A stretch of DNA of 64,000 nucleotides from Silene latifolia (Eukaryota > Streptophyta > Magnoliopsida > Caryophyllales > Caryophyllaceae): the NCBI RefSeq assembly GCF_048544455.1, contig NC_133535.1:86986120-87050119 (forward strand), read 5' to 3'. Positions 11,642 to 23,581 of the stretch are shown here, piece by piece. The translations under genes were made by a program, and so were the position numbers. Under the pieces are notes generated by a model, which was not told the DNA's origin, did no database searches, and worked only from the letters and a program-made list of their open reading frames with translations. Each line of letters starts with the position of its first letter. Positions within the stretch are counted from its first letter, which is position 1.

Positions 11642-14600
11642 AGATTGCCTCTTGGAATGTGCGTGGCTTAAATTGTCCTCTTAAACAGAATGTTGTCAGG
11701 GATTTTCTTACTCAAAATCACCTTGATGTAGTGGCTCTCTTGGAAACCAGAGTGAAAATTGGTAATGCTCCTCGCATTCTCAATACCAGCTTTAGGCATT
11801 GGGACTCTATTTGCAATTATGATCATCATTACAATGGGAGGATCTGGCTTCTCTATAATCCCTTTAATGTTACTGTTAGTGTGCACTCTATTGGTGATCA
11901 ATGGATCAGTTGTAGTGTGCTTCATAAAGTATCCTCTACCTCTCTTAATCTTACTGTGGTGTATGGAAGTAATGATGCAGCTGAAAGAAATGCTCTTTGG
12001 ACAGGACTGCAAGCTGCTAGTACTTCTAATCCTTGGTTGGTGATTGGGGACTTCAATGTTGTCAGATGCCCAGCTGAAAAGTTAGGCCCTCATCCTCCTA
12101 TTCTTCATGAGATGATGGACTTTAATTCTTGTTTGATTTCCTGCAAACTGGATGATATTGCTGGTACTGGTGCTGACATGACTTGGACTAATAAGCAAGA
12201 TTCCTTAACTAGAGTTTGGTCTAAATTGGATCGAGCCCTTGTCAATCAGCAATGGATTACCTCTTTTCCTACTTCTCATGCTCTCTTCATGGAGTCTGGT
12301 CTCTCTGACCATTCTCCTGTGGTGGTTCAGGTCCAGGAGGATATTAAAACTCATAAACGGTTTAGTTTGCTGAATAGCTGGATCCAGCATCCTAACTATG
12401 ATTCTATTGTTAGAGATGTCTGGGCTCCCCCTATTGCTGGTAATCCTATGTTCAGACTTTTTACTAAACTTAAGAAGGTGAAACATGCTCTTACCTGCTT
12501 CCATAGAGAGAACTATAGTGACCTAACTGGTCGTGTTAAAGTTGCTAAAGTACAGCTTAAGGACTGCCAGCAGCAGCTATTACAGGATCCTTTTTCTTCT
12601 TCCCTTATTGAAGCTGAAAGAGATTGCTTGGCTAACTATACTTCTCTCAAGAAAGCTGAATTGGCCATGCTTACTCAGAGAGCCAAATTGAATCATATTC
12701 AATCCTCAGATACTAGCTCCAAATATTTTTTGCCAAAATTGCTGAAAGAAAGCATCAGCAAAATATTGTTAATATTGTTGATCATAGTGGTTTGCTTCAT
12801 CAGGGGGCAGATAATGTTAGTCTTGCTTTCCAAGAGTACTACACTCAGTTGTTAGGTCAGACTGCTCCTGTCCATAATATGCCCAATTTATTGGTCAGGG
12901 ACCTTGTGTTACTGAAGAAGATAAACTTAGACTGGTCCAAGACATTACTTCATCTGAAATCAAAGCTGCTTTGTTTAGCATAGATTCCAACAGCAGTCCT
13001 GGGGTTGATGGGTTTTCATCTGGTTTCTTTAAGTCCTCTTGGGATATCATCAAGGGAGATTTTTGTGCTGCTGTTCAAAGTTTTTTTAGGTCTGGTCATA
13101 TGGCTAAGCAAGCTAACTCAACTTTAATATCCCTGATTCCTAAAAAAGCTACTGCAACTTCAGTCCTTGACTATCGACCCATTTCCTGTTATACTGTTTT
13201 CTACAAAACAGTTAGTAAGATCCTTTCTAATAGGATTCAACCTCTCTTGCCTTATCTTGTTGGTGAGGAGCAAGCTGCGTTTGTTAAAGGCAGAAATATC
13301 TTTGAGAACATTATGCTTTCACAGTCTCTGATTAAAGGTTATGCAAGGAAGGCTCTTTCTCCTAGGTGTTTAATTAAAGTTGATATTAAGAAGGCATTTG
13401 ATTCTATCCAATGGGATTTTTTATCCCAAATGCTTCCTAGTCTGGGTTTCCCTCCTATTTTTTCTAAATGGATTATGGGTTGTATCACCAACACATGGTA
13501 TTCTTTTAAGATCAATGGAGGTATTGCTGGCTTCTTCCCTGGCAAGAGTGGAATAAGGCAAGGTGATCCCTTATCTCCATATCTTTTTGTCCTCAGTATG
13601 GAGATTCTTTCCAGATACCTGAGAATTCTTTGTGATCAAAAGAATGTCTCCTACCATCCCAAATGTAGCAAGCTTAATCTCAATCACCTTGTTTTTGCTG
13701 ATGACTTGATGATCTTTGTTAGGGGAGATGTCCCCTCAGTTGTGGCAGTTAAAGACACCCTTGTTAAGTTTGCTCTCCTTTCTGGTCTTCATGCTAATGT
13801 GGATAAAACCAACATCTATTTTGGGGGTGTATCTCCTGAACTTGTTTCTGAAATAATCCAAGTAACAGGCTTCTCTAAGGGGCAGTTTCCCTTCAAATAC
13901 TTGGGTATTCCTTTATCCACCTCCAGAATCTCTGTTAATATGTTTGATCCTCTTATAACTAAAATTCAGAAAAAAGTTTTCCATTGGTCTTCCCATGCTT
14001 TGTCTTATGCTGGCAAACTTCAGCTAATAAGCTCTGTGGTTTTTGGACTTGACAACTATTGGGGAGCTAGTATCCTTCTCCCTGTTGCTATTACCAAACG
14101 AGTTGAACAACTCTGCAGACAATTTTTTTGGGGGATACCTGATTCTGGCAGGAAAATGGTTTTCAAGAGCTGGAAAAGTATTTGTTCTCCCTGGTCTGGT
14201 GGTGGGTTTAACATTAAGGATCTTTCCTCTTGCAATAGGTCTCTTCTTGTCAAATGGCTTGCTCTTCTTCTTGCTCCTGCTTCTAGTCTCTGGGCAAAAT
14301 GGCAGCATGCTTATGTGTTAAAAGGAATGGATATCTGGTGTTTGCAAACTAAGGACTCTTTCTCTACTAGTATGAAGGGGATCCTGATAGTCCGAGATTT
14401 CCTTGTTGAGTCAGCTGGTTCTATTCAGAATGCTCAACATTTACTTCAATCCTGGGTTCAGGGTTCTCATTTCCATCTTCATCTAGCTTATGATTTCTTT
14501 AGGGCTGCTCCTGCTCAAGGAGACTGGACTAAGGGTCTTTCTTATTCGTCCATTTTCCCTAGTCACCGTATTACTTGCTCTATGGCTGCTCAGGGTCAGC

Positions 14601-15019
14601 TTGCCACTCAGGATAACATTAAAAAGCGGGGTTATCAGTTTGCAAACAGGTGCTGCTTATGTCAAGCCAGTGAAGAAGACCATGACCATTTGTTTTTCTC
14701 TTGTCCTTTCACTGCTCAGGTTTGGAGCTCTATTCTGAGTTGGATGAGCCTCCCTCGGTTTTCTTCTTCTTTACTTCATCTTCTTGTTGCCTGTCCGTTT
14801 GGTAGCAGCAAAAACAACTGGAGAACTCACTGTTTTTATACTTCTCTTGCTGCTGCTGTTAATCAGATATGGTGGGAACGAAACCAACGATTGTTTTGCC
14901 ATAAGACTACTGATGCAACAGGGATTCTATGCAAGATCAAGTGCTTAGTTTTGGCTAGACTTTCTATCAAATTTTCTCAGTCCTTATTTAGCCCTTTACT
15001 TAATCACCTAGTTCCTTAG
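11638..15019 (+). pseudogene. L1-A ORF2: endonuclease-reverse transcriptase, two frameshifts
   Basis: Starts ATG 11638, overlapping the ORF1 stop. The first segment (to about 12725) is an apurinic-endonuclease-like domain with the motifs WNVRGLN, LETRVK, IGDFNVV, SKLDRAL and SDHSPVV. The second long segment (about 12890-15019) is the RT, with GRNIFENIML, KAFDSIQWDF, GIRQGDPLSPYLF and catalytic FADD. A zf-RVT-like C-terminus follows (CCLCQASEEDHDHLFFSC). Between them the frame changes twice: once in the T run at 12724-12730 and once near 12875-12895. The broken linker separates endonuclease from RT, so this copy cannot make a full ORF2 protein. Confidence 0.9.
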
Positions 15020-15152
15020 TTGCTTTCTTTTAGTGAGTTTTGTTTCTTTAGTTGTTTTGGCAGTCTAGTGGATAGTTTTTTGCAATTGTAGTTTCATTCC
15101 TTATTGAAATGAAATGAGAATTTTTTGCAAAAAAAAAAAAAAAAAAAAAAAA
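15020..15152 (+). other. L1-A 3' UTR and poly(A) tail
   Basis: A short 3' UTR with a GAAATGAAATGAG stretch is followed by about 24 A from 15129. The tail joins directly to the target duplication. Confidence 0.85.
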
Positions 15153-16186
15153 TAATTATATGAGATACAATTTATTTAGTCCCTTGATTTATAGACTAAA
15201 AGGTTAGTCGATCCTTTTTTACAGAGAATTCGAGTTGCGAACTCGTGGCGCGGCAGTTATTATTTAATTATGCGATAATTAAATAATAAATTTTATGAGA
15301 CAGGTTTTAGTTAATTAATTGTTAATTCAATAAAATTATACTAATTGATTAATGTGATTAATATTAGTACGTAAATAATATGTGTAGCGATACACTTATA
15401 TTTACGAAGTGTTTTGGACAAATTTATTGGGAAGCATTTAAACATAAAACGATGTTTAAAGTAAAATTACACGTATTTGTGCAACAAATATAAGAACCGA
15501 TATGGACCCGTAAATGGGACATTAGACCGTGTAAATGGAGTGTAAATGGATGATGATAAACATAATCATTACACTCATGACTTTGATCTATACCATCAAA
15601 CTTTTGTTCTATTTTATGCACAATAACAATTGGACATAAAATAAAAAGCAAAATCTCTCCCACACTCCACCCTTACCAACCGTCCTCTCCCTCCCATATA
15701 GACCAACAATTTTGTTCTTTGATTAACTACTTACTTGGCATATTTTGCATGTGAATAAAAAGTTGGTTTATCTCTCTAAAACTAATAAGAAATCATTTTA
15801 CTAAGAAGTTAGTAATCTAATATAAATACTAAGTGTATTAGTATTATTTACATATTATCAAGGGTTATATCTAACAAATATCTAGTTAGTATTTGTTAGA
15901 TTATTGGGTTTTGTTCTTGGGTACATCTTAAAGGAGATCTTCAAATTTGGAGATTTGTTTTAGGAGGATCATCCATTTTTAATTAGCACAAGAACAATCT
16001 AGATAGGTGATCTACATTGCGCCCATATTACCATTAAATCTATGTAAGGAAATTGTATTTCCTTAATCTTTATTTATTATGCTTTTATATTTACATGCAT
16101 GTTACATAGATCAAATAAAAATGAATTATGAGATAATTTGATTTTTAATTAGAGAGTCTAATATGATCTATGATCTTTCAGGGAAA

Positions 16187-17100
16187 TAGCCTAAAATCAT
16201 ATGAGCAAGGCTCTCTGTGTGACTTCCATTTGTAAATCGGTACTCGCTGGGGAGTTAGAAACTTCTCAAGACTCGACGGGGATATGAGTTGTCGATCGTT
16301 GCGAGGTAGAGTACGCCATGTAATCGTGCCCTTGGACTTGACGGGTCGTTTTTTGCTGGGAGGAACCCAATACTTAGCTGGAGTGCGTTTGTCTTCTCAA
16401 GATTACCTGCATGGTTTGTGACCACACAAATTCGCACTCGCATAGACAAGCACATTGGCATTCAAACATATAAGCACGTAAGCACATAAGCATGTAAGCA
16501 ATTAGCACGTAAGCAACTAGCATATAGTTTGTAAGCAATTAGCGCGTAATATCTCGCGTGAGGGGAGATAGGAGCTTTGAAAGTTGTGAAGCTCAAAATT
16601 GAATCTTGTTGCTTGTAGATCCGTGATTTGATAGATTGAAAACACGTGACCATTGCGACATTGACTCACATGGACGAATACTGACAGACTGACAAACAAG
16701 ATGTCGTGAACGTGATGCAAATTTAGTATCGACACGACACAAGGGTGACTCTGACAGAATTTGCTTATGTGTGTGCAACTCCTTAGCTACGAAAGGGTGA
16801 CAACGCGTATCAAATCCCTGAGGTAGCAGGTCCGCTCGGCTGGGGAACACGAATTGATTATCTTCTCTAGACATATTTGCCCTCGTTTGCTTGTTTGAGA
16901 TCCCTACTCGAGGTATGATGATTCGGAGAGCGGAACCAAGACCTTGTCATCGTCTGAACCGAGCACTAGGCTATGCGCGGTTTTATTTTGGACTGTAGTT
17001 GAGACTCAAAAGATGTTTGAGGATAAAGGACGGGTGGCGTCTTGAAAGAGAAGCCCCCAGATTGAGAAGATGGGAATTTTACAAAACAAGGAATGGACGA
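16187..17100. other. TAT1 internal non-coding segment
   Basis: TAT1 resumes after the COP1 target duplication. I see no conserved ORF and no clear tandem repeat here, apart from a cluster of 'agcacgtaagca'-like short repeats at 16470-16525. On the minus strand this is 3' of gag, where pol would be expected, but no pol motif is present. Confidence 0.5.
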
Positions 17101-17204
17101 CGTCTTAAGGAAGAGGCCCCCAGTAAAGAAGTATAAGATTAATTTTTACAGCTGGGTGGGCTGCTTTTGAGGATTGATGTTGATGGTTGAGATTGAAATG
17201 GGTG

Positions 17205-17520
17205 TGCAGTTGTGTCCTTGTTGGGGGACTGCCTACGTATTCGCGTGTTTGCGAAATCAAACCAGGTCGTAGTTCTATTGGGTGTGAAATGAGTTGAAAA
17301 TTGAAGATGTGAAAATTGAATGTGTGTGGGGGATGTGGTTGTGTCCTCGTAATAGGACTGCCTATGTATTCACGTGTTTGCGAAATCAAACCAGATCGTA
17401 GTTCTGAGTGTGTGTTGATAATTGATTTTGAGGTGTATGGTTGTGTCCATGAAGGTCTGCCTACGTATTCACGTGAAGTGAAATCAAACCAAATCGTAGT
17501 TCTGAGTGTGTGTGCCTAAG
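17205..17520. repeat. Three-copy tandem repeat in TAT1
   Basis: The phrase 'gactgcctacgtattc' followed by 'gcgaaatcaaacca' and 'tcgtagttct' occurs three times, with starts near 17226, 17348 and 17455. The spacing is about 105-125 bases and the copies are diverged. Confidence 0.75.
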
Positions 17521-18079
17521 CGAGATGTTAGGACCTTAAAGTGTGAGGGTCACGACGGTAAATGCCATTTGGTGACTCGAAAAATTGATTTTAGAGAATT
17601 CCCCTCGATCATGAATCAAAGAGTTATATTCGAAAAATTGAAGAGATGTAGTTTGTGAAAATGTTCTTTATCATGTGAGCACGCTAAAAAGTGGACTCTA
17701 AGAATGAAATGGGAATGTCTCGTTCTGGGGAGCCATGTTTTTTTTGAAGACTCCGTGTCTGGGTCAGGGTGAACATGGCTTCGACATTATGGAATGCGGA
17801 GCCTGATAATAAGAGGTTTGTTTGACAGATAAAAATCTGAAGCTTGTATTTTTTGTGTTTAGGCCAATGGGTTACGGCTTGTGATGTGGTGCAGAATGAG
17901 GTCCCAGGCTTGATATGGCCTGAGAACGAAATGGTTGGTAAACAATTTGGGATCAGAATCCCATGTCTGGACCTTAAAGGTTAAGGTGTGATATTACGAG
18001 CTTGAGGGAATCCTCAGAAGCCTAGATAGGTCTTCTTGTAACAGTCTCTAGAAGGACTTAAGGGTAAAGCGATGTTGGT

Positions 18080-18990
18080 TATGTTGACGAGTCTTGAATT
18101 TCGCTATTTCATTTTCTTGAAAAATGACGGTTTTTTAATTTCGTCGTTTGAAATTGTGGGAAAATAACAAATTTGGAATTCCGCTATTTCATTTTCTTGA
18201 AAAATGACGGTTTTTAATTCCGTTGTTTGAAATTTGTGAATTTAGCGAATTTGAATTTCACTATTTGATTTTTGTTTGAAAAATGACGGTTTTTAATTCC
18301 GTCGTTTGGAAATGTGGGAAAATAACGAATTTGAATTTCGCTAATTTGTTTTTCGTTTGAAAAGGACGGTTTTTAATTCCGTCGTTTGGAATTGTGAGAC
18401 AAAAACGAATTTTGAATTCTGTTATTTCATTTTCTTGAAAAGTGACTGTTTTTAATTCCGTCATTTGAAATTGTGGGAAAAGAATTTCGCTATTTCATTT
18501 TTGTTTGAAAAAGGACGGTTTTTAATTTCAACGTTTGGAATTGTGAGAAAGTAACGAATTTTGAATTCCGTTATTTCATTTTCTTGAAAAGTGACGGTTT
18601 TTAATTCCGTCATTTGAAATTGTGGGAAGATACCGAATTTGAATTTCGCTATTTCGTTTTTTGTTTGAAAAGGACGGTTTTTAATTCCGTCGTTTGGAAT
18701 TGTGGGAAAATAACAAATTTTGAATTCCGTTATTTCAGTTTCTTAAAAAGTGACGGTTTTTAATTCCGTCATTTGAAATTGTGGGAAAATAACAAATTTG
18801 AATTTCGCTATTTCGTTTTTGTTTGAAAAAGGACGGTTTTTAATTCCGTCGTTTGGAATTGTGAGAAAATAACGAATTTTGAATTCTGTTATTTCATTTT
18901 CTTGAAAAGTGACAGTTTTTTAATTCCCTCATTTGAAACTGTGGGAAAATAACGAATTTGAATTTCGCTATTTCGTTTTTTGTTTTGGCT
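18080..18990. repeat. Minisatellite, about 78-bp unit, about 11 copies
   Basis: GACGGTTTTTAATTCCGTC-like cores recur near 18127, 18206, 18284, 18366, 18444, 18516, 18594, 18674, 18750, 18832 and 18910. Alternate units carry TTTGAAAAAGGACGG or CTTGAAAAGTGACGG, which suggests a two-monomer higher-order unit of about 155 bases. Each core is a small inverted repeat (GACGG/CCGTC). Confidence 0.85.
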
Positions 18991-18999
18991 TTCGCTTTT

Positions 19000-19596
19000 G
19001 TTTTGGCTTGGATCTACTGGTTCTTTGTTGTCCTTCGTTCGAGGAAGGTAAAGGTACAGACGGGGATATACCCGTTGGTAAGAGGTCGATTCTTTGTGAT
19101 GGGATGTTTTTGTGGGGAATGGGATTGCCTTTCGTCATTGATCATGAACAAGGAGATGTTCTGGTTTGTTATTTGGGTTCGTCGTAGAATCCCTTTGATA
19201 AAAGCGTGTTCTAAATTGGGTGCTAATAAAAGGTTTCTATTGCCAGACATGGAATAGGTAAAGATATGGACACGGAGTTTCGGGTCCTTTGTTTACTTAG
19301 TACCGAATGTCATTTGAGCGTACTCATGTTGAATTGGAACATGTTGTTTGTTTTAAGTCAATTCTCAAATCAATTCTCGTTGTCAACGGGAAATGGTAAA
19401 GAGGAGAATATACAATAGTTGAAAGTTGTGTTTTTATTTAGATAAATAAGAGGTTAGCACAGACTCGAGGAATACGTGTGACTCATGGGGACAGCCCCCA
19501 GTTTGTCACTTAGGAATAAAAGGACAGACACTAGGATAGATATGAGAAAGCCTAAGACTCGGACTCGAACTCTGACTCGATCTCAGCTACAAACTC
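19000..19596. other. TAT1 spacer between minisatellite and gag-like region
   Basis: No recognisable feature. Short ORFs on both strands show no family motif. Confidence 0.4.
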
Positions 19597-21509
19597 CTAA
19601 TCATCACCTTCCTCTTTGAAGGTCTCCTGCGCAGCATCCAACGGCTTGAATGTTCGATCTTGAGCATTGACCCACTTGAGCACTTCACTCTCGTTGTTGG
19701 GGACGATATGAGGACAATAGTCCATGATGCTTTCATCTCCTTGCATAACGAGATGTTCATTAGGGGTGTTTTCATTACTTGGTTGGCCTAGGGATGAAGC
19801 TATCAGTTCATGGTTGTCGATCATATCTTGAATAGCATGTTTCAGTTTGAAGCATATTTCAGTGTCATGACCTTTTACTTGATGATATTGGCAATAGGAA
19901 CTACCGTCCCAGAAACAGGTTTTCTTGCATTCAGGAGGGTCCGGAGTGGGCCCGATTAGTTTTAGCTTCCCTTCAGTCACAAGCTTTTGAAGGGCTGCGG
20001 CATAAGTTGTGTTGGGGTTTGTGAATGTCCTTTGAGAACGTTCAACCTTGGTGTTTGACTTGAGACATCCAGGAGGATTGTCTTGACTGCGAGGTGCGAC
20101 TTTGAATTTGCCAGCTTCAATCATATCTTGAATGACATTCTTGAGTTTGAAGTAGGCTTCGGTGCCATGTCCCTTGTCTTGATGGTATTGGCAATAGGCA
20201 TTACCATCCCATAATCGGGTGCTCATGTGTTCTGGTGAGTCCGGAGTCGAACCAATGGATTGTAACATTTCTTCTGAAGCAAGTATCCCCAGAGCGGTGC
20301 CATATGTTATTCCCAGATATGTGAATACCCTTTGATGTTTTCCCATGATTCCAATATTGGCGTTTTTTGGGATGTTTTTGTGAGTTTTATTTTTTTCAAC
20401 CTTGAGCGAAAACAGGATTTGGTTGTTGTCAATGGGAAGTTTTTGGGATGTTGCTTGGTGTTTTGAAAGGGTATTTAGCGAGGCAATTTCATGTTCTTTG
20501 TTGGTGGGTTCGTGGGTTTGCGAACCATTAGATGATTCCTCATTTTCATCAGCTGTTGGTTAGTGAATGGAGGGTTGGTCTTCTCCTTGGCGGTTAGGTT
20601 CATTTTCGGTATTACCCAACCTTTTCTCCAAATTAGCTACCCGGGTGTTCAAATCATCGATAGCCACTTGCAGCTTTGAGAATATGTTGTTGATAGAGAC
20701 AGAGAGCATCATTATAGCGCTTTGTAGGCCATCTTCGTCAATTGCATGAATTTTCTCATCGTCTGGAGAGATGAGATGAGAGCAGTCTAGGAAAGATTCT
20801 GACTGTGTTCAATAGGGTTTTTTGGAGGGTTGTTTTTGTTGTTTGTTGAGGGAGGTTGTGGTAATTCGCCCTTTTCAATCATATCATTGATGACACCTTT
20901 TAGGGAGAGACACATTTCAGTATCATGTCCGCGACCTTGGTGATATTGACAAAACAGGTTTCCATTCCATCTACATCCTCGCTTGTTTGGTAGAGGGTCT
21001 AGAGTTGGACCAATCAGTTTGTGCTTTCCTTTGGAGATTAGCCTTTCCAAGGCTGTGGCATAACGCATACCCAAATCAAGGAAAGACCTATGAAGTCGTC
21101 TGGTTTTGGTTGGTAGAGCACGTAAGGAATTGGCTTCAGTGGTTTTGGTGGCCTTCCAACTAGGGTTGGTTTTGTCGTTGGCAAGTAGTCGGCTTTGAAG
21201 GAGCTTAACCCTTTGCTCAATATCAGAAGAGGGAAAATTCCGGGTTATCAGTTTATCCTCAACTTGGGAGAGACGAGTGCTCAAGTTTTTCACGGTAGCT
21301 AGGAGTCGAAGGACCATGCTGATTTCGGCAGAAGTCATAGCGGATGCAGATTGATAGGCTTCTGGAATTTCTTGTTGACGATCGATGGCACCCAAGGGAT
21401 TCCTCTTTGACATAATAATAGGCGTTATAACTTGTCTTGGCAAGGCATCGTAGAAACAAAGTAAGTACGACACATATGTAGAAAAGGCAGTTATGTCGTG
21501 AAGACGCAA
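19597..21509 (-). pseudogene. TAT1 gag-like protein with three copies of a CHHC zinc-knuckle module
   Basis: Two minus-strand ORFs (21509-20787, with likely ATG at 21413; and 20346-19597, ATG) carry an approximately 85-residue module three times. The module has TYGTAL-like, then GPTPDPP, then a W-N/D-G stretch, then CQYHQxxGHxTExC, then LKxxIxDMI. Approximate positions are 21107-20850, 20346-20089 and 20046-19789. The knuckle spacing C-x2-H-x4-H-x4-C equals that of a CCHC gag knuckle with His as second ligand, a form I recall from Tat/Athila gag proteins. In the middle copy the last Cys is Tyr (GTEAYF), so it probably does not bind zinc. Residues 60-110 of the first ORF look helical with heptad leucines. 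The 440 bases between the ORFs have stops. No protease or RT follows. Confidence 0.7.
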
Positions 21510-22089
21510 CGGTGTGACTAGGTTATGAGTTCATTAAAGATCGTGAATGACCTCTTGTGTTTGAACTCGAGTGTCGACTTTGGCATAGTGATGCCTAGAT
21601 AAACGACTTCTGACTCAGTTTTGATGTGTGTTGCTGGCATGACGCAGTTGGACAAGACATGTACACAAATGTGACCTTTTACCCGTATTGTAAGGGAAAT
21701 GCGGGTTTAAAACCCGTCAGGTTTTGACTCTGCTAACGCGGTTGGATATGTCCCGACAATTAGGCGACACGACCTAGACTAGAAGGTAGGTACTAACTTC
21801 GGCAGAGAATCGACGTTATCTAGACGACCTGACTTGAATCGACGGACTCTAATCGACTCGAGGCTGAACTGGAAAAGTAGAGTGATATGTTCGGATGTCA
21901 TTATTTAAAAAGGATTTTTGAAAATAGAAATTTTCAAAAAACTAGATTTGCTTGAGGTTGTCTTTCGAAAAAGGTTAAGTTCATTTTTGGAAGACGGGTT
22001 TGAATAATCGGGGTTGCGACGACTTAGAAAACAGTGATTTATTTTCAAAGACGGGTTTCGAAATTCAGAATCACAGAATTTGAAAATCA
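21510..22089. other. TAT1 non-coding segment upstream of gag (minus strand)
   Basis: On the minus strand this is the leader directly 5' of the gag-like ORF. It holds 'gactcgaggctgaac'-like CpG-containing words but no ORF or repeat that I can support. Confidence 0.4.
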
Positions 22090-23165
22090 AGAATTGAAGA
22101 TATTGGAATCGTCATCACAATGACCATGAAAATGGTTAAATTTGTTTCCAAAGATTTGAAATTGGGTTGAAAATTTGAAAACTGTTAAGTTTGTTTTCAA
22201 ACAAATTGGGTTGAAAATTTGAAAACTGTTAAGTTTGTTTTCAAACGATTTGAAAATGGGTTGAAGATTTGAAAACGGTTAAATTTGTTTTCAAAACATT
22301 TGACTTTGAAAACGGTTAAATTTGTTTTCAAAGATTTGATTTTGAATTGAAATTTGAAAACGGTTAAATTTGTTTTCAAATGATTTAAAATTGGATTTGA
22401 AATCTGAAAATGGTTAAATTTGTTTTAAAAGAATTGATTTTGAATTGAAATTTCAAAATGGTTAAATTTGTTTTCAAAAAGGGAATTTCAAAAAAACTTT
22501 GAAAATTGAAATCGTAACTATGACGGCTTGGACAAGCCAAATTTGATTTCGAAAACGAGATTTAAAATTTGGAAAGTTGCAATGGTTGAAATCGTCATTA
22601 CGACGGCTTAGAAAACGTTTTTGTTTGAAAATTGATTTCGAATTTTGAAAATCCCAGGGTAGAATTCATCACGACGACGGCGAGGGACCGAGGTTTGAAA
22701 CGACCATTATAATGGCGCAAAAATGTGTTTTGAAATGGTTTGGAATCGTCATTGCAACGGCATGAAAAGGTGTATTTGAAATGGTTATGGAAAAACCAAG
22801 GTTTGAAAATCGTCATTACGACGGCCTAAAGAAGTTTGTTTTTGTGACGGTCGGCAAAAGACCAAGGTTTGAAACGCCCATTATAACGGTGCGAAAAAAT
22901 GTGTTTTGTTCAAACGGTTGTAAAACCGGGTTTTAAAATCGTCATTACGACGGCCTAAAAAGGTGTTTTTGAAGCAGTTGTAAAAAAACCGGTTTGAAAA
23001 TCGTCATTACGATGGCCTAAAAAGGCGTGCTTTTTGAAATGGTTGTAGAAAACCGGGTTTTGAAAATCGTCATTACGACGGCCTAAAAAGGCGCACAACG
23101 GTCGGCGAAAGGCCGAGGTTTGAAATGGCCATTATAACGGCGCGAAAAAGGTGTTTTTGAGAGTT
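22090..23165. repeat. Two adjoining minisatellites in the TAT1 leader
   Basis: From 22130 to 22500, units with TTTGAAAACGGTTAAATTTG and TTTTCAAA recur about seven times (roughly 45-65 bp). From 22500 to 23160, units with 'tttgaaaatcgtcattacga' and 'cggcctaaaaag' recur about eight times (roughly 70-80 bp), alternating with a 'ccattataacggcg' variant. Both kinds derive from related short words (GAAAAC, CGTCATTACGACGG). Confidence 0.8.
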
Positions 23166-23581
23166 GGAAATGACACGGAAGGACTTATGATCACATAACA
23201 CATAAGCACTCGCAGTTCATTATATTATGCATAATGTTGACACGGGTTTTGGCTTAATAGGGTGGGTTACACACCAAGCGATCAAACCCCAATTTTCGAG
23301 AGAGATACCAATCCAAACAAAATGTGTAAGGAGGGTGCCCTAACCTCGTGCACGAAGGAAATTAAAGCTCTTTGACAAAACAGAAATGTGTAACGTCAAC
23401 GGTATGCTTGACTCAATCGGGATTCGAAACGCGGGGATGAGAAAACTCACGCCGACGGGATGAGCCAATTGGTCGATAAAGGTTAGGTTGTGGGCCCGAA
23501 CAAGGAACCCTACTTATGATCGTAATATCAATTAATGCACTTTAACCACGACCTCGTTCGAGTTTCACCTCTAAGGATCAC
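23166..23581. other. TAT1 leader segment next to NA1
   Basis: Unique-looking sequence without ORF. It ends at the NA1 junction (GGATCAC followed by TGTAACACC). Confidence 0.4.

Larger units (their letters stand above)
9615..15152 (+). mobile_element. L1-A: L1-type LINE, nearly complete
   Basis: It is flanked by the 14-bp TSD TAATTATATGAGAT (9601-9614 and 15153-15166) and ends in a run of about 24 A. It has ORF1 (DUF4283 plus zinc knuckle) and ORF2 (endonuclease, RT, C-terminal zinc-binding domain), the plant L1 layout. The 5' leader before ORF1 is only about 100 bases and the ORF1 frame is open through it without an ATG, so the 5' end is probably slightly truncated. Confidence 0.93.
966..16181 (+). 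mobile_element. COP1: Ty1/copia LTR retrotransposon, defective, with nested inserts
   Basis: The LTR starts TGTTGGAGTTAG at 966 and TGTTAGAGTTAG at 9385. The flanks carry the 5-bp TSD GGAAA (961-965 and 16182-16186). The domain order protease, integrase, RT, RNase H shows it is copia. It is inserted in the 3' UTR of TAT1. Two later insertions lie inside: a 531-bp poly(A) element in the leader and L1-A in the 3' LTR. With these removed the element would be about 9 kb. Confidence 0.9.
9385..16181 (+). repeat. COP1 3' LTR, split by L1-A
   Basis: The LTR is in two pieces, 9385-9614 and about 15153-16181. Joining them restores the order seen in the 5' LTR. The LINE lies exactly between two copies of TAATTATATGAGAT. 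The end is at TTTCA (16180), one base before the GGAAA target duplication. Confidence 0.9.
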
